From positions 62,001 through 126,000 of the forward strand of contig NZ_KQ758475.1 in assembly GCF_001456955.1 (NCBI RefSeq): 64,000 nucleotides of DNA. Reading direction: 5' to 3'. The notes below the pieces were generated by a model that was not told the origin of the DNA, did no database searches, and was given only the letters and a program-made list of their open reading frames with translations. The translations under genes were made by a program, and so were the position numbers. The DNA comes from Microbacterium enclense. Lineage in GTDB: Bacteria > Actinomycetota > Actinomycetes > Actinomycetales > Microbacteriaceae. Below are positions 44,775 through 52,743 of this stretch, piece after piece; positions within the stretch are counted from its first letter, which is position 1; the number at the start of each line of letters is the position of its first letter.

Positions 44775-45998
44775 ATGCGCGTGCTCGTCACCAGTTCCCG
44801 CAACACCTTCGCGCTCGATCTGATCCGCAAGCTCGGGAGCGTCGGTCACACCGTCTTCGCCAGCGACACATACGACGGAGCGGTCGGGAGCCACTCGCGC
44901 TTCCTCGCCGGACACCTGACGACGCCGTCGCCGCGCTTCGAGACGGATGCCTTCATCGCCGCCGTGAGCGCGTACGTCACCGAGCACGACATCGACCTGA
45001 TCATCCCCACCTTCGAGGAGGTGTTCCACCTCGCCGCCCGCGCGACGGACCTGCCCGCGGGAACCCGCCTCTACGCGGGCCGCTTCAGCGATCTCGCCCG
45101 CCTGCACGACAAGGCCAGCTTCCAGCGACTCGCCCAGGATGCCGGGGTGCCCATCCCCGAGACCGTCGTGGTCACCTCGCCCGACGAGCTGCGCACCGCC
45201 ATCGACCACTTCCCCCGGTACTTCGCCCGCGCGGCGTTCTCGCGCGGCGGCGTGGGCCTGCTGACCAACACCGGACCGCTCGCCGGCAAGGTGCCGATCG
45301 AGGACTGCGTGCCCACGCCCGAGCAGCCGTGGCTCGTGCAGCCCTTCGTCGACGGGCCGATGGTGTGCACGTACAGCGTGGTGGTCGCGGGCCGGGTGCA
45401 GGCGCACACCACGTACAAGGCCGCCGAGCAGTGGGCGCACTCCACCGCGATCGCCTTCGTCGCCGTCGACAGCACCGACACGCTGCGGTACACGCAGCAG
45501 CTCGTCGACGCCCTCGACCCCGGGTTCACGGGCCAGATCTCGTTCGACTTCGTCGACCACGGCACGGACGCCGCCCCGGATTACAAGATCATCGAGTGCA
45601 ACCCGCGGCCCACCAACGGCGTCATCCTGCTCGACGCCGACGATGTCTCGAAGGCGATCCAGGGCGAGCTCGCCGCGCCCGTCGTCGCGATTCCCGGCAC
45701 GCAGCGGCAGATCACGCTCGCCGTGATCGCCGACGCGTTCACCGAGCCGCTGTCGCACCTGCCGAAGACGCTGCACGATCTGCTGACCGTGCGCGACGTC
45801 GGTGCCGGGTGGTGGGACGACGCCGCGATGCTGTGGAGCCCGGCGACGATCGTGCACGGCGCGAAGATCTCGCACGGCGACCGCAAGGAGGCGCTCGCCG
45901 CGCTCGGCGACGACATCGTCTGGAACGGCGAGCCGATCGCGGGCATGAGCGAAACGGATGCCGCCGCCCTCGAGGCCGTGCACGCCAGCCGGGCGTGA
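44775..45998 (+). CDS. ATP-grasp domain ligase, carbamoyl-phosphate-synthase-like
   Basis: A 407-aa ATP-grasp protein, beginning MRVLVTSSRNTFALDLIRKL with a Rossmann-like preATP domain, then the ATP-grasp core (DKASFQRLAQDAGVPIPETV, about 112-131; YFARAAFSRGGVGL; FDF and IIECNPRPTNG near 280). Such proteins ligate a carboxylate to an amine, making dipeptides or amides; substrates are unknown. It is divergent from the permuted ATP-grasp trio, suggesting a linked function. A TAGAGT box at 44733-44738 lies upstream; no strong ribosome-binding site is visible. Confidence 0.87.
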   Translation: MRVLVTSSRNTFALDLIRKLGSVGHTVFASDTYDGAVGSHSRFLAGHLTTPSPRFETDAFIAAVSAYVTEHDIDLIIPTFEEVFHLAARATDLPAGTRLYAGRFSDLARLHDKASFQRLAQDAGVPIPETVVVTSPDELRTAIDHFPRYFARAAFSRGGVGLLTNTGPLAGKVPIEDCVPTPEQPWLVQPFVDGPMVCTYSVVVAGRVQAHTTYKAAEQWAHSTAIAFVAVDSTDTLRYTQQLVDALDPGFTGQISFDFVDHGTDAAPDYKIIECNPRPTNGVILLDADDVSKAIQGELAAPVVAIPGTQRQITLAVIADAFTEPLSHLPKTLHDLLTVRDVGAGWWDDAAMLWSPATIVHGAKISHGDRKEALAALGDDIVWNGEPIAGMSETDAAALEAVHASRA

Positions 45999-46054
45999 GC
46001 GCCGCCTCCCGGCATCCGTCTCTCCTCCCCACCGACCTGCCCGCGCGTAGCCGC

Positions 46055-46115
46055 GCGAGGGGTCAAGAACTGTCGCCCGGCGCCTCTCCCGGCGACAAGA
46101 ATTGACCCCTCACGC
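46055..46115. repeat. GAGGGGTCA...TGTCGCC palindrome, copy A
   Basis: Arms 46055-46077 and 46091-46115 are nearly complementary: GCGAGGGGTCAAGAACTGTC against GACAAGAATTGACCCCTCAC. The loop is about 13 nt. Half of the element recurs at 46151-46162 (GCGAGGGGTCA), exactly where the alcohol dehydrogenase stop codon lies, so its TGA is part of the repeat. A second full copy is at 54284-54346. Confidence 0.85.
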
Positions 46116-46159
46116 GGCTTGACACCCCGGCCTGGTCGCCGCGCGTAAAGCGCGAGGGG

Positions 46160-47341
46160 TCAGGAGCCGGGGCGCAGCACGACCTTGATGCAGCCGTCCT
46201 CCTTCTTCTGGAACGTCTCGTACAGGCCGGGGGCGTCGTCGAGCGGGGCGTGGTGGGTCACCAGGTCCATGACGCCGAGCGGGTCGGCGGGGTCCTCGAC
46301 CAGCGGAAGCAGGTCGTCGATCCAGCGCTTGACGTTGCACTGGCCCATGCGCAGGTTCAGCTGCTTGTCGAACATCGTCTTCATGGGCAGCACGTCGGCC
46401 TCGCCGGCGTAGACACCGCTCAGCGAGACGGTGCCGCCGCGGCGCACGAGGTCGATCGAGGCGTAGACCGCGGCGAGGCGGTCGAGCCCGGCCTTGTCCA
46501 TGAGCTTTCGCGCGAGGGCGTCGGGCAGCAGGCCGACGGCGTTCTGGGCCAGCTTGATGCCGCCGTTGCCGTGGGCCTCCATGCCGACGGCATCCACCAC
46601 CCCGTCCGCCCCGCGGCCCTCGGTGAGATCGACGAGTTCGTCGACGACCGTGTCGGTGAGGTCGTAGGTCAGGATGCCGTGGCGCTCGGCCATCGCGCGG
46701 CGCTCGGGCTCCGGCTCGATCGCCAGCACGCGGTACCCCAGGTGCACGCCGATGCGGGCGGCGAACTGCCCGACCGGCCCGAGCCCCATGACCGCGAGGG
46801 TGCCGCCCTCGGGCACGTTCGCGTACTGCACGCCCTGCCAAGCCGTGGGAACGATGTCGCTGAGGAAGAGGTAGCGGTCGTCGGGCAGGTCGTCGCCGAC
46901 GCGGATGTGGTTGTAGTCGGCGAGCGGAACGCGCAGGTATTCGGCCTGTCCGCCCGGCACCTGGCCGTAGAGCTTGGTGTAGCCGAAGAGCGCGGCACCG
47001 CTGCCGTACTCGCGCACCTGCGTCGTCTCGCACTGCGACTGCAGGCCGCGGCGGCACATGAAGCAGTGGCCGCAGGAGATGTTGAACGGCACGACGATGC
47101 GATCGCCGACGGCGAGGTTCGTCACGGCCGAGCCCACCTCGACGACGACGCCCATCGGCTCGTGGCCGAGCACGTCGCCCTTGTCGATGAAGGGTCCGAA
47201 GAGTTCGTAGAGGTGCAGGTCCGACCCGCAGATCGCGGTGGACGTGATCTTCACGATCGCATCGGTGGGCTCGAGGATCTCGGGGTCGGGGACCTCCTCG
47301 ACGCTCACGTTGCGCGTGCCCTGCCAGGTCAGTGCCTTCAT
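46160..47341 (-). CDS. Zinc-dependent alcohol/formaldehyde dehydrogenase family
   Basis: A 393-aa medium-chain dehydrogenase. The catalytic zinc site is in STAICGSDLHLYE and GDVLGHEPMG; the structural zinc Cys cluster is CGHCFMCRRGLQSQC; the NAD loop is VMGLGPVGQFAARIG. It resembles the glutathione-independent formaldehyde dehydrogenase subfamily, with the long KLMDKAGLDRLAAVY insertion. It could detoxify formaldehyde or oxidise alcohols. The ATG at 47341 is the first homologous start. The gene stands alone; its stop codon falls inside a GAGGGGTCA repeat. Confidence 0.9.
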   Translation of the reverse strand: MKALTWQGTRNVSVEEVPDPEILEPTDAIVKITSTAICGSDLHLYELFGPFIDKGDVLGHEPMGVVVEVGSAVTNLAVGDRIVVPFNISCGHCFMCRRGLQSQCETTQVREYGSGAALFGYTKLYGQVPGGQAEYLRVPLADYNHIRVGDDLPDDRYLFLSDIVPTAWQGVQYANVPEGGTLAVMGLGPVGQFAARIGVHLGYRVLAIEPEPERRAMAERHGILTYDLTDTVVDELVDLTEGRGADGVVDAVGMEAHGNGGIKLAQNAVGLLPDALARKLMDKAGLDRLAAVYASIDLVRRGGTVSLSGVYAGEADVLPMKTMFDKQLNLRMGQCNVKRWIDDLLPLVEDPADPLGVMDLVTHHAPLDDAPGLYETFQKKEDGCIKVVLRPGS

Positions 47342-47427
47342 GGTCGTGCCTCTCGTTCCGGGGTCTGCCAGTCTGCGCCCGGCGCGCGTACGCGGCCGAG
47401 GTGGTTGACGAGCCCCCCGGCCATGCG

Positions 47428-48147
47428 TCACGCGCCCGGGGCCGCCAGCGGCGGTGCGTCGATCCAAGCGTGCACACGCGCGAGGAACGCGGCATACCCG
47501 GCCGGCGTGCGCCCCGTGAGGCGACCCGACGTCTCGACCTCGTGCTCGTCGCTCGCCCGCTCGCGCGCGCCGAGAGCCCGCACCGCGCGCACGAGCGCGA
47601 CGTCCTCGTGCTCGACGAGATCCGGGATGCCGCCTGCCTCGGTGTACGTGCTCGCCCGCACCCCGAGATTCGCGCCGTGCACGTTCCCGGGCGGTCGGCC
47701 GCGGTGATGGGTCGCGAGCCAGTAGGCCGCATGTCGGGCGCTGAGGTCGGCGAAGTCGGGGCGGACGGTGCCGAGCACGAGGTCGACCCCCGCGTCGGCG
47801 AGGTCGAGCTGGTGCGTGATCCAGTCGGGGGGCACCACGGTGTCGGCATCCGTCATCGCGATCCACGTCTGCCGCGGGTCGACGTCGCTCAGGGACAGCG
47901 CGTGCGTGACCCCGATGCGGCGGGCGGTGCCGACGCGGCGAGCGGTGATCGTCACGGACTCGACCGGCCAGCGGGCGACCTGCGGGGCCGTGGTGTCGGT
48001 GCAGGCATCGAGCACCACGACGACCGTCGCCACCAGGTCGGGGTGCCGCTCGCGCGCCGTCGCCACCGCGCGGACGACGGATGCCAAACACCGCCCGATC
48101 AATGCCTCTTCGTCGTGCGCCGGGATGACGACGGCCACCGCCCTCAC
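47428..48147 (-). CDS. Glycosyltransferase family 2 protein
   Basis: A 239-aa GT-A glycosyltransferase: VVIPAHDEEALIGRCLASV at the N terminus, the metal-binding DXD-like MTDADTVVPPDW near residue 95, and EHEDVALVRAVRALG near 190. It transfers a sugar from an NDP-sugar to an unknown acceptor in the cytosol. The GTG at 48147 overlaps the fusion-gene stop as GTGA. It is the third gene of the leftward operon. Confidence 0.88.
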   Translation of the reverse strand: MRAVAVVIPAHDEEALIGRCLASVVRAVATARERHPDLVATVVVVLDACTDTTAPQVARWPVESVTITARRVGTARRIGVTHALSLSDVDPRQTWIAMTDADTVVPPDWITHQLDLADAGVDLVLGTVRPDFADLSARHAAYWLATHHRGRPPGNVHGANLGVRASTYTEAGGIPDLVEHEDVALVRAVRALGARERASDEHEVETSGRLTGRTPAGYAAFLARVHAWIDAPPLAAPGA

Positions 48148-49652
48148 GAGACGAGCCCGGCCTCGGCCGCGACCGACCGCGCCCCCGGGTGCGCGAAGAC
48201 CTCGAGCACGAAGTCCTCCTCCTCGTGCCGCACGAGACGCACGAGGTCGGAGCGTGCGGCGAGCGCATCGTGCACCTCGTCGCCACTGCGCGGATACTCC
48301 GCGACCGGATGCCGCCAGTGGCAGGCGACGAGGTGACCGTCGGGGGTGAGCGAGGCGACGGCGGCGGCGAGCCCGCGATCGAGGTCGGACCCGGCCCAGT
48401 AGTAGGCGACCTCCGACAGCACGACGAGGTCGAAGGCACCCTCGGGCCAGTCGTCGGGAAGGGTCGCCCGGCGCAGCTCGACGTTCCCGCGGTCGCCCAG
48501 CCGCCGGCGTGCGCGCTCCAGCGCGGCCTCGGCGAGGTCGACGGCGAGCACCCTGTCGCTGCGGTTCGCGAGCTGCGCCGTGAGCGCGCCCGTCGAGCAC
48601 CCGGCCTCGAACGTCGCGCGGTAGTGGCGCCAGGGCAGGGCGGCGAGGAGCACGGCGCGCTTGCGCTCTTCGTACCAGCGCGAATCGAAGCCCCACGGGT
48701 CGTCGTGCCGGGCGTACATGTCGTCGAAGTAGGCCTGGCCAACGGATGCCGACGGCCCCGCCGCGTCCGCGCTTTCCCGCGGCGCGACCACGCTTGCGCC
48801 GGCGCCCTCCGCCATCCTCGCGGTCGGCGCCGGCGTCGCGCCCGCGCCCTGCGGCACGAGGGAGCCCTCGGCATCCCGCACCTCGGCGCCGGCGCTCGCA
48901 CCGACTCCCTCCGGCGCGAAGAACACCTCGGCATCCCTCTCGAAGTGCGCGCGCATGCGGACGTGCACCATCGCCTCGTCGCCCGGCGCCGGCGACAGCG
49001 GTCGCAGCTGACTCGCGTGCGCGTCGAGGGCGCGGGTCTTGGCATCCTGAACGCTCGGGTCGAGCGCGAGACGCTCGGCGCGATCCCACGGCACGTCGTC
49101 GGAGGTGCCCCAATGCCAGAGCCAGATCGGGAACGCGCGCGAGTGCACCCCGCGGGCCGCGCACACCTCCTCGACGATCTCGCCGACGACGCGGTGATCG
49201 CGGTGTCCGTCGCCGCGCCAGGGCGACAGCACGAGCACGCGGTCGGAACCGGCGCGGTCGAGAGCGTGCGTCACGGCGGCGGCGATGGCGTCGCGGTGCT
49301 CGTCGGTCCCCCCGTCGGGCAGGCCGAGGAAGACCGGGGCGGCGCTCAGCCCGAGTTGGCCCATCGCGGCGTGAAGCTCCCGGCGGCGCAGCAGCGCGAG
49401 CGTCGCGGGCGTGTGCGTGGGCGAGTCGGGATGCGATCTCTCACCGTCGGTTGCGACCAGCAGGTCGATCGGGATGCCACGGGCAGCGGCCGTGGCGAGG
49501 AGCCCCGCCGCGCCGAGCGTCTCGTCGTCGGGGTGCGCCGCGACGACGAGGAGCCGGTCGACGTCGAGGTCGAGCGCGGGAAGGTCGCGGCGCAGGGCGG
49601 CGGTCCAGGATCCCTCGTCGGTGCCCGGCTCGCGGTGGTCGAAGCTCACCAT
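48144..49652 (-). CDS. PIG-L deacetylase / SAM methyltransferase fusion
   Basis: A 502-aa bifunctional protein. Residues about 30-235 are a LmbE/PIG-L zinc deacetylase (AAHPDDETLGAAG; GDGHRDHRVVG), which removes acetyl from N-acetylglucosamine-type sugars. A Pro/Ala/Glu-rich linker (about 240-305) leads to a NodS/class-I methyltransferase (about 310-502; FEAGCSTGALTAQLA, VVLSEVAYYW). The two usually occur as separate proteins. The ATG at 49652 overlaps the acyl-CoA-dehydrogenase stop, and the 3' end overlaps the glycosyltransferase. Confidence 0.9.
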   Translation of the reverse strand: MVSFDHREPGTDEGSWTAALRRDLPALDLDVDRLLVVAAHPDDETLGAAGLLATAAARGIPIDLLVATDGERSHPDSPTHTPATLALLRRRELHAAMGQLGLSAAPVFLGLPDGGTDEHRDAIAAAVTHALDRAGSDRVLVLSPWRGDGHRDHRVVGEIVEEVCAARGVHSRAFPIWLWHWGTSDDVPWDRAERLALDPSVQDAKTRALDAHASQLRPLSPAPGDEAMVHVRMRAHFERDAEVFFAPEGVGASAGAEVRDAEGSLVPQGAGATPAPTARMAEGAGASVVAPRESADAAGPSASVGQAYFDDMYARHDDPWGFDSRWYEERKRAVLLAALPWRHYRATFEAGCSTGALTAQLANRSDRVLAVDLAEAALERARRRLGDRGNVELRRATLPDDWPEGAFDLVVLSEVAYYWAGSDLDRGLAAAVASLTPDGHLVACHWRHPVAEYPRSGDEVHDALAARSDLVRLVRHEEEDFVLEVFAHPGARSVAAEAGLVS

Positions 49653-50692
49653 GCGCCGTCACCCCCTGCCACGTCGCCGCCGATCTTCGCGAGATCGCGC
49701 TCCGCGTGGTGCTGGCGGACGTAGACCTGCAGGTCGGCGACGCGCCGGGCGTGCGCCTCGTCGGCGACGAGCGGCAGCGGCCCGAGCGCGTGCGCGGCTT
49801 CGGCGATCGTCGTCTCGACCGCGTCGGCGACGACCGCACGCGCGCGGGCGGCCCGCAGACCCTCGGATGCCGAGCCCCCGGCGTCGAACACCGCCGCGGT
49901 CTCGACGAGGACGGCGCGCGCGGCCCAGAGCGCCGTGTCGGCCCGGCCGAGGTGTACGCGCGAGAGCTGGTCGGCGTGTTCCCCGCCCGCCGCGGCGGCG
50001 AGGGCGGTGCGCAGGGGCGTCGCCGCGCCCCACCAGCACGCCGCGACCCCGACCCCGCCGTGCGCGAAGCCGGGCCGGCGCAGGTACCACCCGGCATCCC
50101 CCACCGGAACGGCCCGGGCCCCGTCGACGTCGATCGGGGCGCTGACGATGCGATCGAGACCCCGCGCGTGCCAGGGGCCGGAGCGTGCGGTGACGGCCGG
50201 GTCGCGAAGGTCGAGCGCGAAGAGCTGCCGGCGCTCGTCGTCGATCCAGGCGGTGACGAGCGCGTGATCGAGGTCGGCGGCGAGAGAGCACCAGGGCTTC
50301 GTGCCGCGGAGCGTCCAGCCGTCGGCATCCTGTCGTGCCTCCAGCCGCAGTCCCGCGCCTTCGGCGGCGAACACGCCCCACGAACCAGCCGTGTCGACGT
50401 CGATCGCGAAACCGGCCGCCGCGGCCTCGTCGAGGATCGCGAGGGCGTCGAGGTGCGGCTCGAGCACGCGCGCGGCGGCGACGTCGCGGGCGGCGACCGA
50501 CGCGAGCAGTTCCCACGTCGCCGCGACCGAAGCCGGCCGGGCGACGACAGTGGCCCACGCGAGCGTGGCGGCGACGTCGCTGCCGAGGGCCGGTACGGCA
50601 TGCGCTCGGTGCAGGGCGTCGCGGACGTCGTCGAGGCCGGGGGTCGTGTCGGGGATGAGCAGGGGGAGTGCGGGATGGTCACCGTCGGTCAC
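49646..50692 (-). CDS. Acyl-CoA dehydrogenase family protein
   Basis: A 348-aa flavoprotein of the acyl-CoA dehydrogenase fold, somewhat shorter than the usual ~380 aa. The middle beta domain (about 95-195: GAGLRLEARQDADGWTLRGT, KPWCSLAADLDHALV) and the C-terminal helical bundle (about 205-340) are recognisable, but the catalytic Glu cannot be placed with confidence. It heads the operon with the PIG-L fusion and glycosyltransferase. Such members in glycolipid or secondary-metabolite clusters act on non-fatty-acid substrates. The GTG at 50692 is the first start; no ribosome-binding site is obvious. Confidence 0.8.
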   Translation of the reverse strand: MTDGDHPALPLLIPDTTPGLDDVRDALHRAHAVPALGSDVAATLAWATVVARPASVAATWELLASVAARDVAAARVLEPHLDALAILDEAAAAGFAIDVDTAGSWGVFAAEGAGLRLEARQDADGWTLRGTKPWCSLAADLDHALVTAWIDDERRQLFALDLRDPAVTARSGPWHARGLDRIVSAPIDVDGARAVPVGDAGWYLRRPGFAHGGVGVAACWWGAATPLRTALAAAAGGEHADQLSRVHLGRADTALWAARAVLVETAAVFDAGGSASEGLRAARARAVVADAVETTIAEAAHALGPLPLVADEAHARRVADLQVYVRQHHAERDLAKIGGDVAGGDGAW

Positions 50693-50775
50693 GCACGTCA
50701 GTGAAGAAACCGTTGCGGATTCCGTCTAGATCGTTGACAGCGCGGCCCGACCGCTGCAGTACTGCGCGAAGACCC

Positions 50776-50880
50776 GGCTCGGTCAGCGACGCGACCGCAG
50801 GCGGCCGTGCCGCACGGCGCGGCTGGCTCAGCGACGCGACCGCACGGCGCGGCTCGGTCAGCGACGCGACCGCACGCGGC
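50776..50880. repeat. Short tandem duplicates of the downstream gene's 3' end
   Basis: TCAGCGACGCGACCGCA occurs at 50783, 50828 and 50858. The last copy is the 3' end of the hydrolase gene (VRSRR-stop); the others lie beyond it, 30 and 45 bp away, with shared flanking GGCGCGGCTCGG or GCGGCCGTGCC. It looks like repeated local duplication of a gene terminus. Confidence 0.75.
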
Positions 50881-52027
50881 CGTGCCGTAGCGCGTCGAGG
50901 TGAGCGACGGCGAGCAGCAATCGGGGGAACGACGCCGACGCCCCTTTGCGGGGCAGGCGGTCGAGGGCGGCCTCGTCGCCGGGCAGCCTCGCCTGCTGCC
51001 CCCGCACCAGCCGCCGCGTCGCGTTCAGCAGGGCCAGCGGGTGCGTGTCGAGGGCGCTGTGGCCGTTGCGGATGCGCACGAGGGTGGCATCCGGGGCCGA
51101 CGCCGCCACCCGCTCGGCGATCGCGGGCGGGGTGCGCAGGTCGCGGTCGCCCGAGAGCACCACCAGCGGGAAGTCGAACGAGCGCACCGCCGCGACGAGG
51201 TCGTCGGGCTCGCCGACGAACGCCGGGAACAGGTGCGCGAGCGGAAGGTAGGTCAGCGCCGGATCGAGCGGGTGCCCGTCGGGGGTGCCGGCGTAGCCGA
51301 GCTCGCGGAACGCGATGGTGCCGACGAGGTCGAACTCGTAGATGCCGGGGATGCGCGGCAGACCGCCGTCGCGCGTGGCGTACGCCCCCAGGGCCCGCCA
51401 GGTGAGACCCGCCCGGTGGCGCAGCAGCGGCAGCACGAGGTCGGAGCCGCCCAGCTCGTACGCGGCCCGCACGATGTCGAGCACGACCCGCGGGGCGACA
51501 CCCGCGGCCACGAGACCTCTCACGCCGCGGGCCATCTCGTCGTCGGCATCCCAGAACAATCCGCGCACGCGCTCCCGCTCGAGGCCGACGTCGCGCGTGG
51601 ACTGCAGGGCCGAATCGAGCAGCATGGATGCCACGCGCTGCGGATGCCGCGCCCCCAACGCCATCGCCAGATAACTGCCGTACGACGAGCCGACGATCAC
51701 CGCCCGGTCGATGCCCTCGGCATCCAGCACCGCGACGAGGTCGTCGAGCACCGAGGCGATGCGCATCGCCTCGGCGGGCAGCGGTCGGCCGTCGAGGTCG
51801 GTGCGCGACCGGCCCACCCCGCGGTGCTCGACCATCACGAGGTCGAGGCCGCCGCGCGCCGCCCACCGCCGCAGGCCGCGATAGGGCAGGAGCGAGGCGA
51901 GCCCGGGGCCGCCCGGGATGACGACGACGGGCGTCGCCCCACGCGGCCCGGTGCGCACGTACGTCAGGTCGAACGCCGGTGCACCGCCCGCGGCCGGGCG
52001 GCGGATCGACCGCGGGGTCTCACGCAT
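50858..52027 (-). CDS. Alpha/beta hydrolase, proline-iminopeptidase-like (S33)
   Basis: A 389-aa serine hydrolase related to prolyl aminopeptidases. PGGPGLAS (about 38-45) is the oxyanion segment, VEHRGVGRS follows, and GSSYGS (113-118) holds nucleophile Ser115; DRDLRTPP and RNGHSAL supply Asp and His. The lid region is long. The ATG at 52027 is preceded by TAGCGT (52034-52039) with a 6-nt gap and no ribosome-binding site, so it is likely leaderless. Natural substrate unknown. Confidence 0.88.
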   Translation of the reverse strand: MRETPRSIRRPAAGGAPAFDLTYVRTGPRGATPVVVIPGGPGLASLLPYRGLRRWAARGGLDLVMVEHRGVGRSRTDLDGRPLPAEAMRIASVLDDLVAVLDAEGIDRAVIVGSSYGSYLAMALGARHPQRVASMLLDSALQSTRDVGLERERVRGLFWDADDEMARGVRGLVAAGVAPRVVLDIVRAAYELGGSDLVLPLLRHRAGLTWRALGAYATRDGGLPRIPGIYEFDLVGTIAFRELGYAGTPDGHPLDPALTYLPLAHLFPAFVGEPDDLVAAVRSFDFPLVVLSGDRDLRTPPAIAERVAASAPDATLVRIRNGHSALDTHPLALLNATRRLVRGQQARLPGDEAALDRLPRKGASASFPRLLLAVAHLDALRHGRVRSRR

Positions 52028-52109
52028 GCCAGCACGCTACTCGCGGGGGCGGGATGCCGCTGTGGAGAGCTTCTGTGCCTGCGGTATGAATCGACGTACA
52101 CTCGGCCAC

Positions 52110-52346
52110 ATGGCGCCTGAGACCCTCACCCTCATCAGGGACGCGCTCGCGCTCGACCCCGATCAGCGTGCGGTCATCGCGAACGCCCTCCTGCAGAGTC
52201 TCCACCCGTCATCCGAACCCGACGACGTCGAGGAGCCATGGCTCACAGAGGCGGCCCGTCGCCTCGACACCGCGCGCGACGGATCATCGGAGACCATTGA
52301 CGCCGACGCGCATTACGCGCGCCTGCGCGCCTCGCTCGCCGAGTGA
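52110..52346 (+). CDS. Antitoxin, putative addiction module component family
   Basis: A 78-aa acidic protein (MAPETLTLIRDALALDPDQR) of the putative addiction module component type, which neutralises a ParE/RelE toxin and usually represses its own promoter. It overlaps the toxin gene as GTGA at 52343-52346. The ATG at 52110 has TACACT (52097-52102) 7 nt upstream and no ribosome-binding site, so leaderless translation is likely; an ATG at 52086 would add eight residues. Confidence 0.82.
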   Translation: MAPETLTLIRDALALDPDQRAVIANALLQSLHPSSEPDDVEEPWLTEAARRLDTARDGSSETIDADAHYARLRASLAE

Positions 52347-52660
52347 CGGCCCGTCAGCGCGAGCATCCGGAGGCCGCCGCCGAACTCGACGCCGCCGTTC
52401 ATTGGTACGAACAGGAGCGAACGGGACTCGGCGCGTTGCTCTTGGACCGGGCGGAGCAGGCCCGCCGCGATCTCGCTGAGTGGCCCGATGCGTCGCCGCC
52501 TTCTCGAACTCTCGATGACGGAACGATCGTCCGGAGCAAGGCCATCCACGGGTTCCCGTACCGGATCGTCTACGCAGTCGAGCCGGCGGGTGTCGTGATC
52601 CTCGCGTACGCGCATGAGCGCCGCGAACCGGCGTTCTGGGCGCTCCGCCGCGACGAATGA
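52343..52660 (+). CDS. Type II toxin, RelE/ParE family
   Basis: A 105-aa toxin of the RelE/ParE superfamily, with AAAELDAAVHWYEQE near the N terminus and the core strands IHGFPYRIVYAVE and VVILAYAHERREPAFW; this last motif is typical of ParE-like members. ParE toxins inhibit gyrase, RelE toxins cleave mRNA; sequence alone does not decide between them. The GTG at 52343 overlaps the antitoxin stop. No mobile element flanks the pair. Confidence 0.87.
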   Translation: MTARQREHPEAAAELDAAVHWYEQERTGLGALLLDRAEQARRDLAEWPDASPPSRTLDDGTIVRSKAIHGFPYRIVYAVEPAGVVILAYAHERREPAFWALRRDE

Positions 52661-52743
52661 GTCACCGACGCGCGGGATGCCGATTGGCTGTGAAATCGGG
52701 CGGGGACGGCGTCGGCGGGCATCGGCATCCATAAGCTCCGATC

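Noticed and set aside
52110-52660. Toxin-antitoxin pair as part of a mobile island
   Set aside because: Base composition matches the neighbours and no integrase, IS element or direct repeats flank it.
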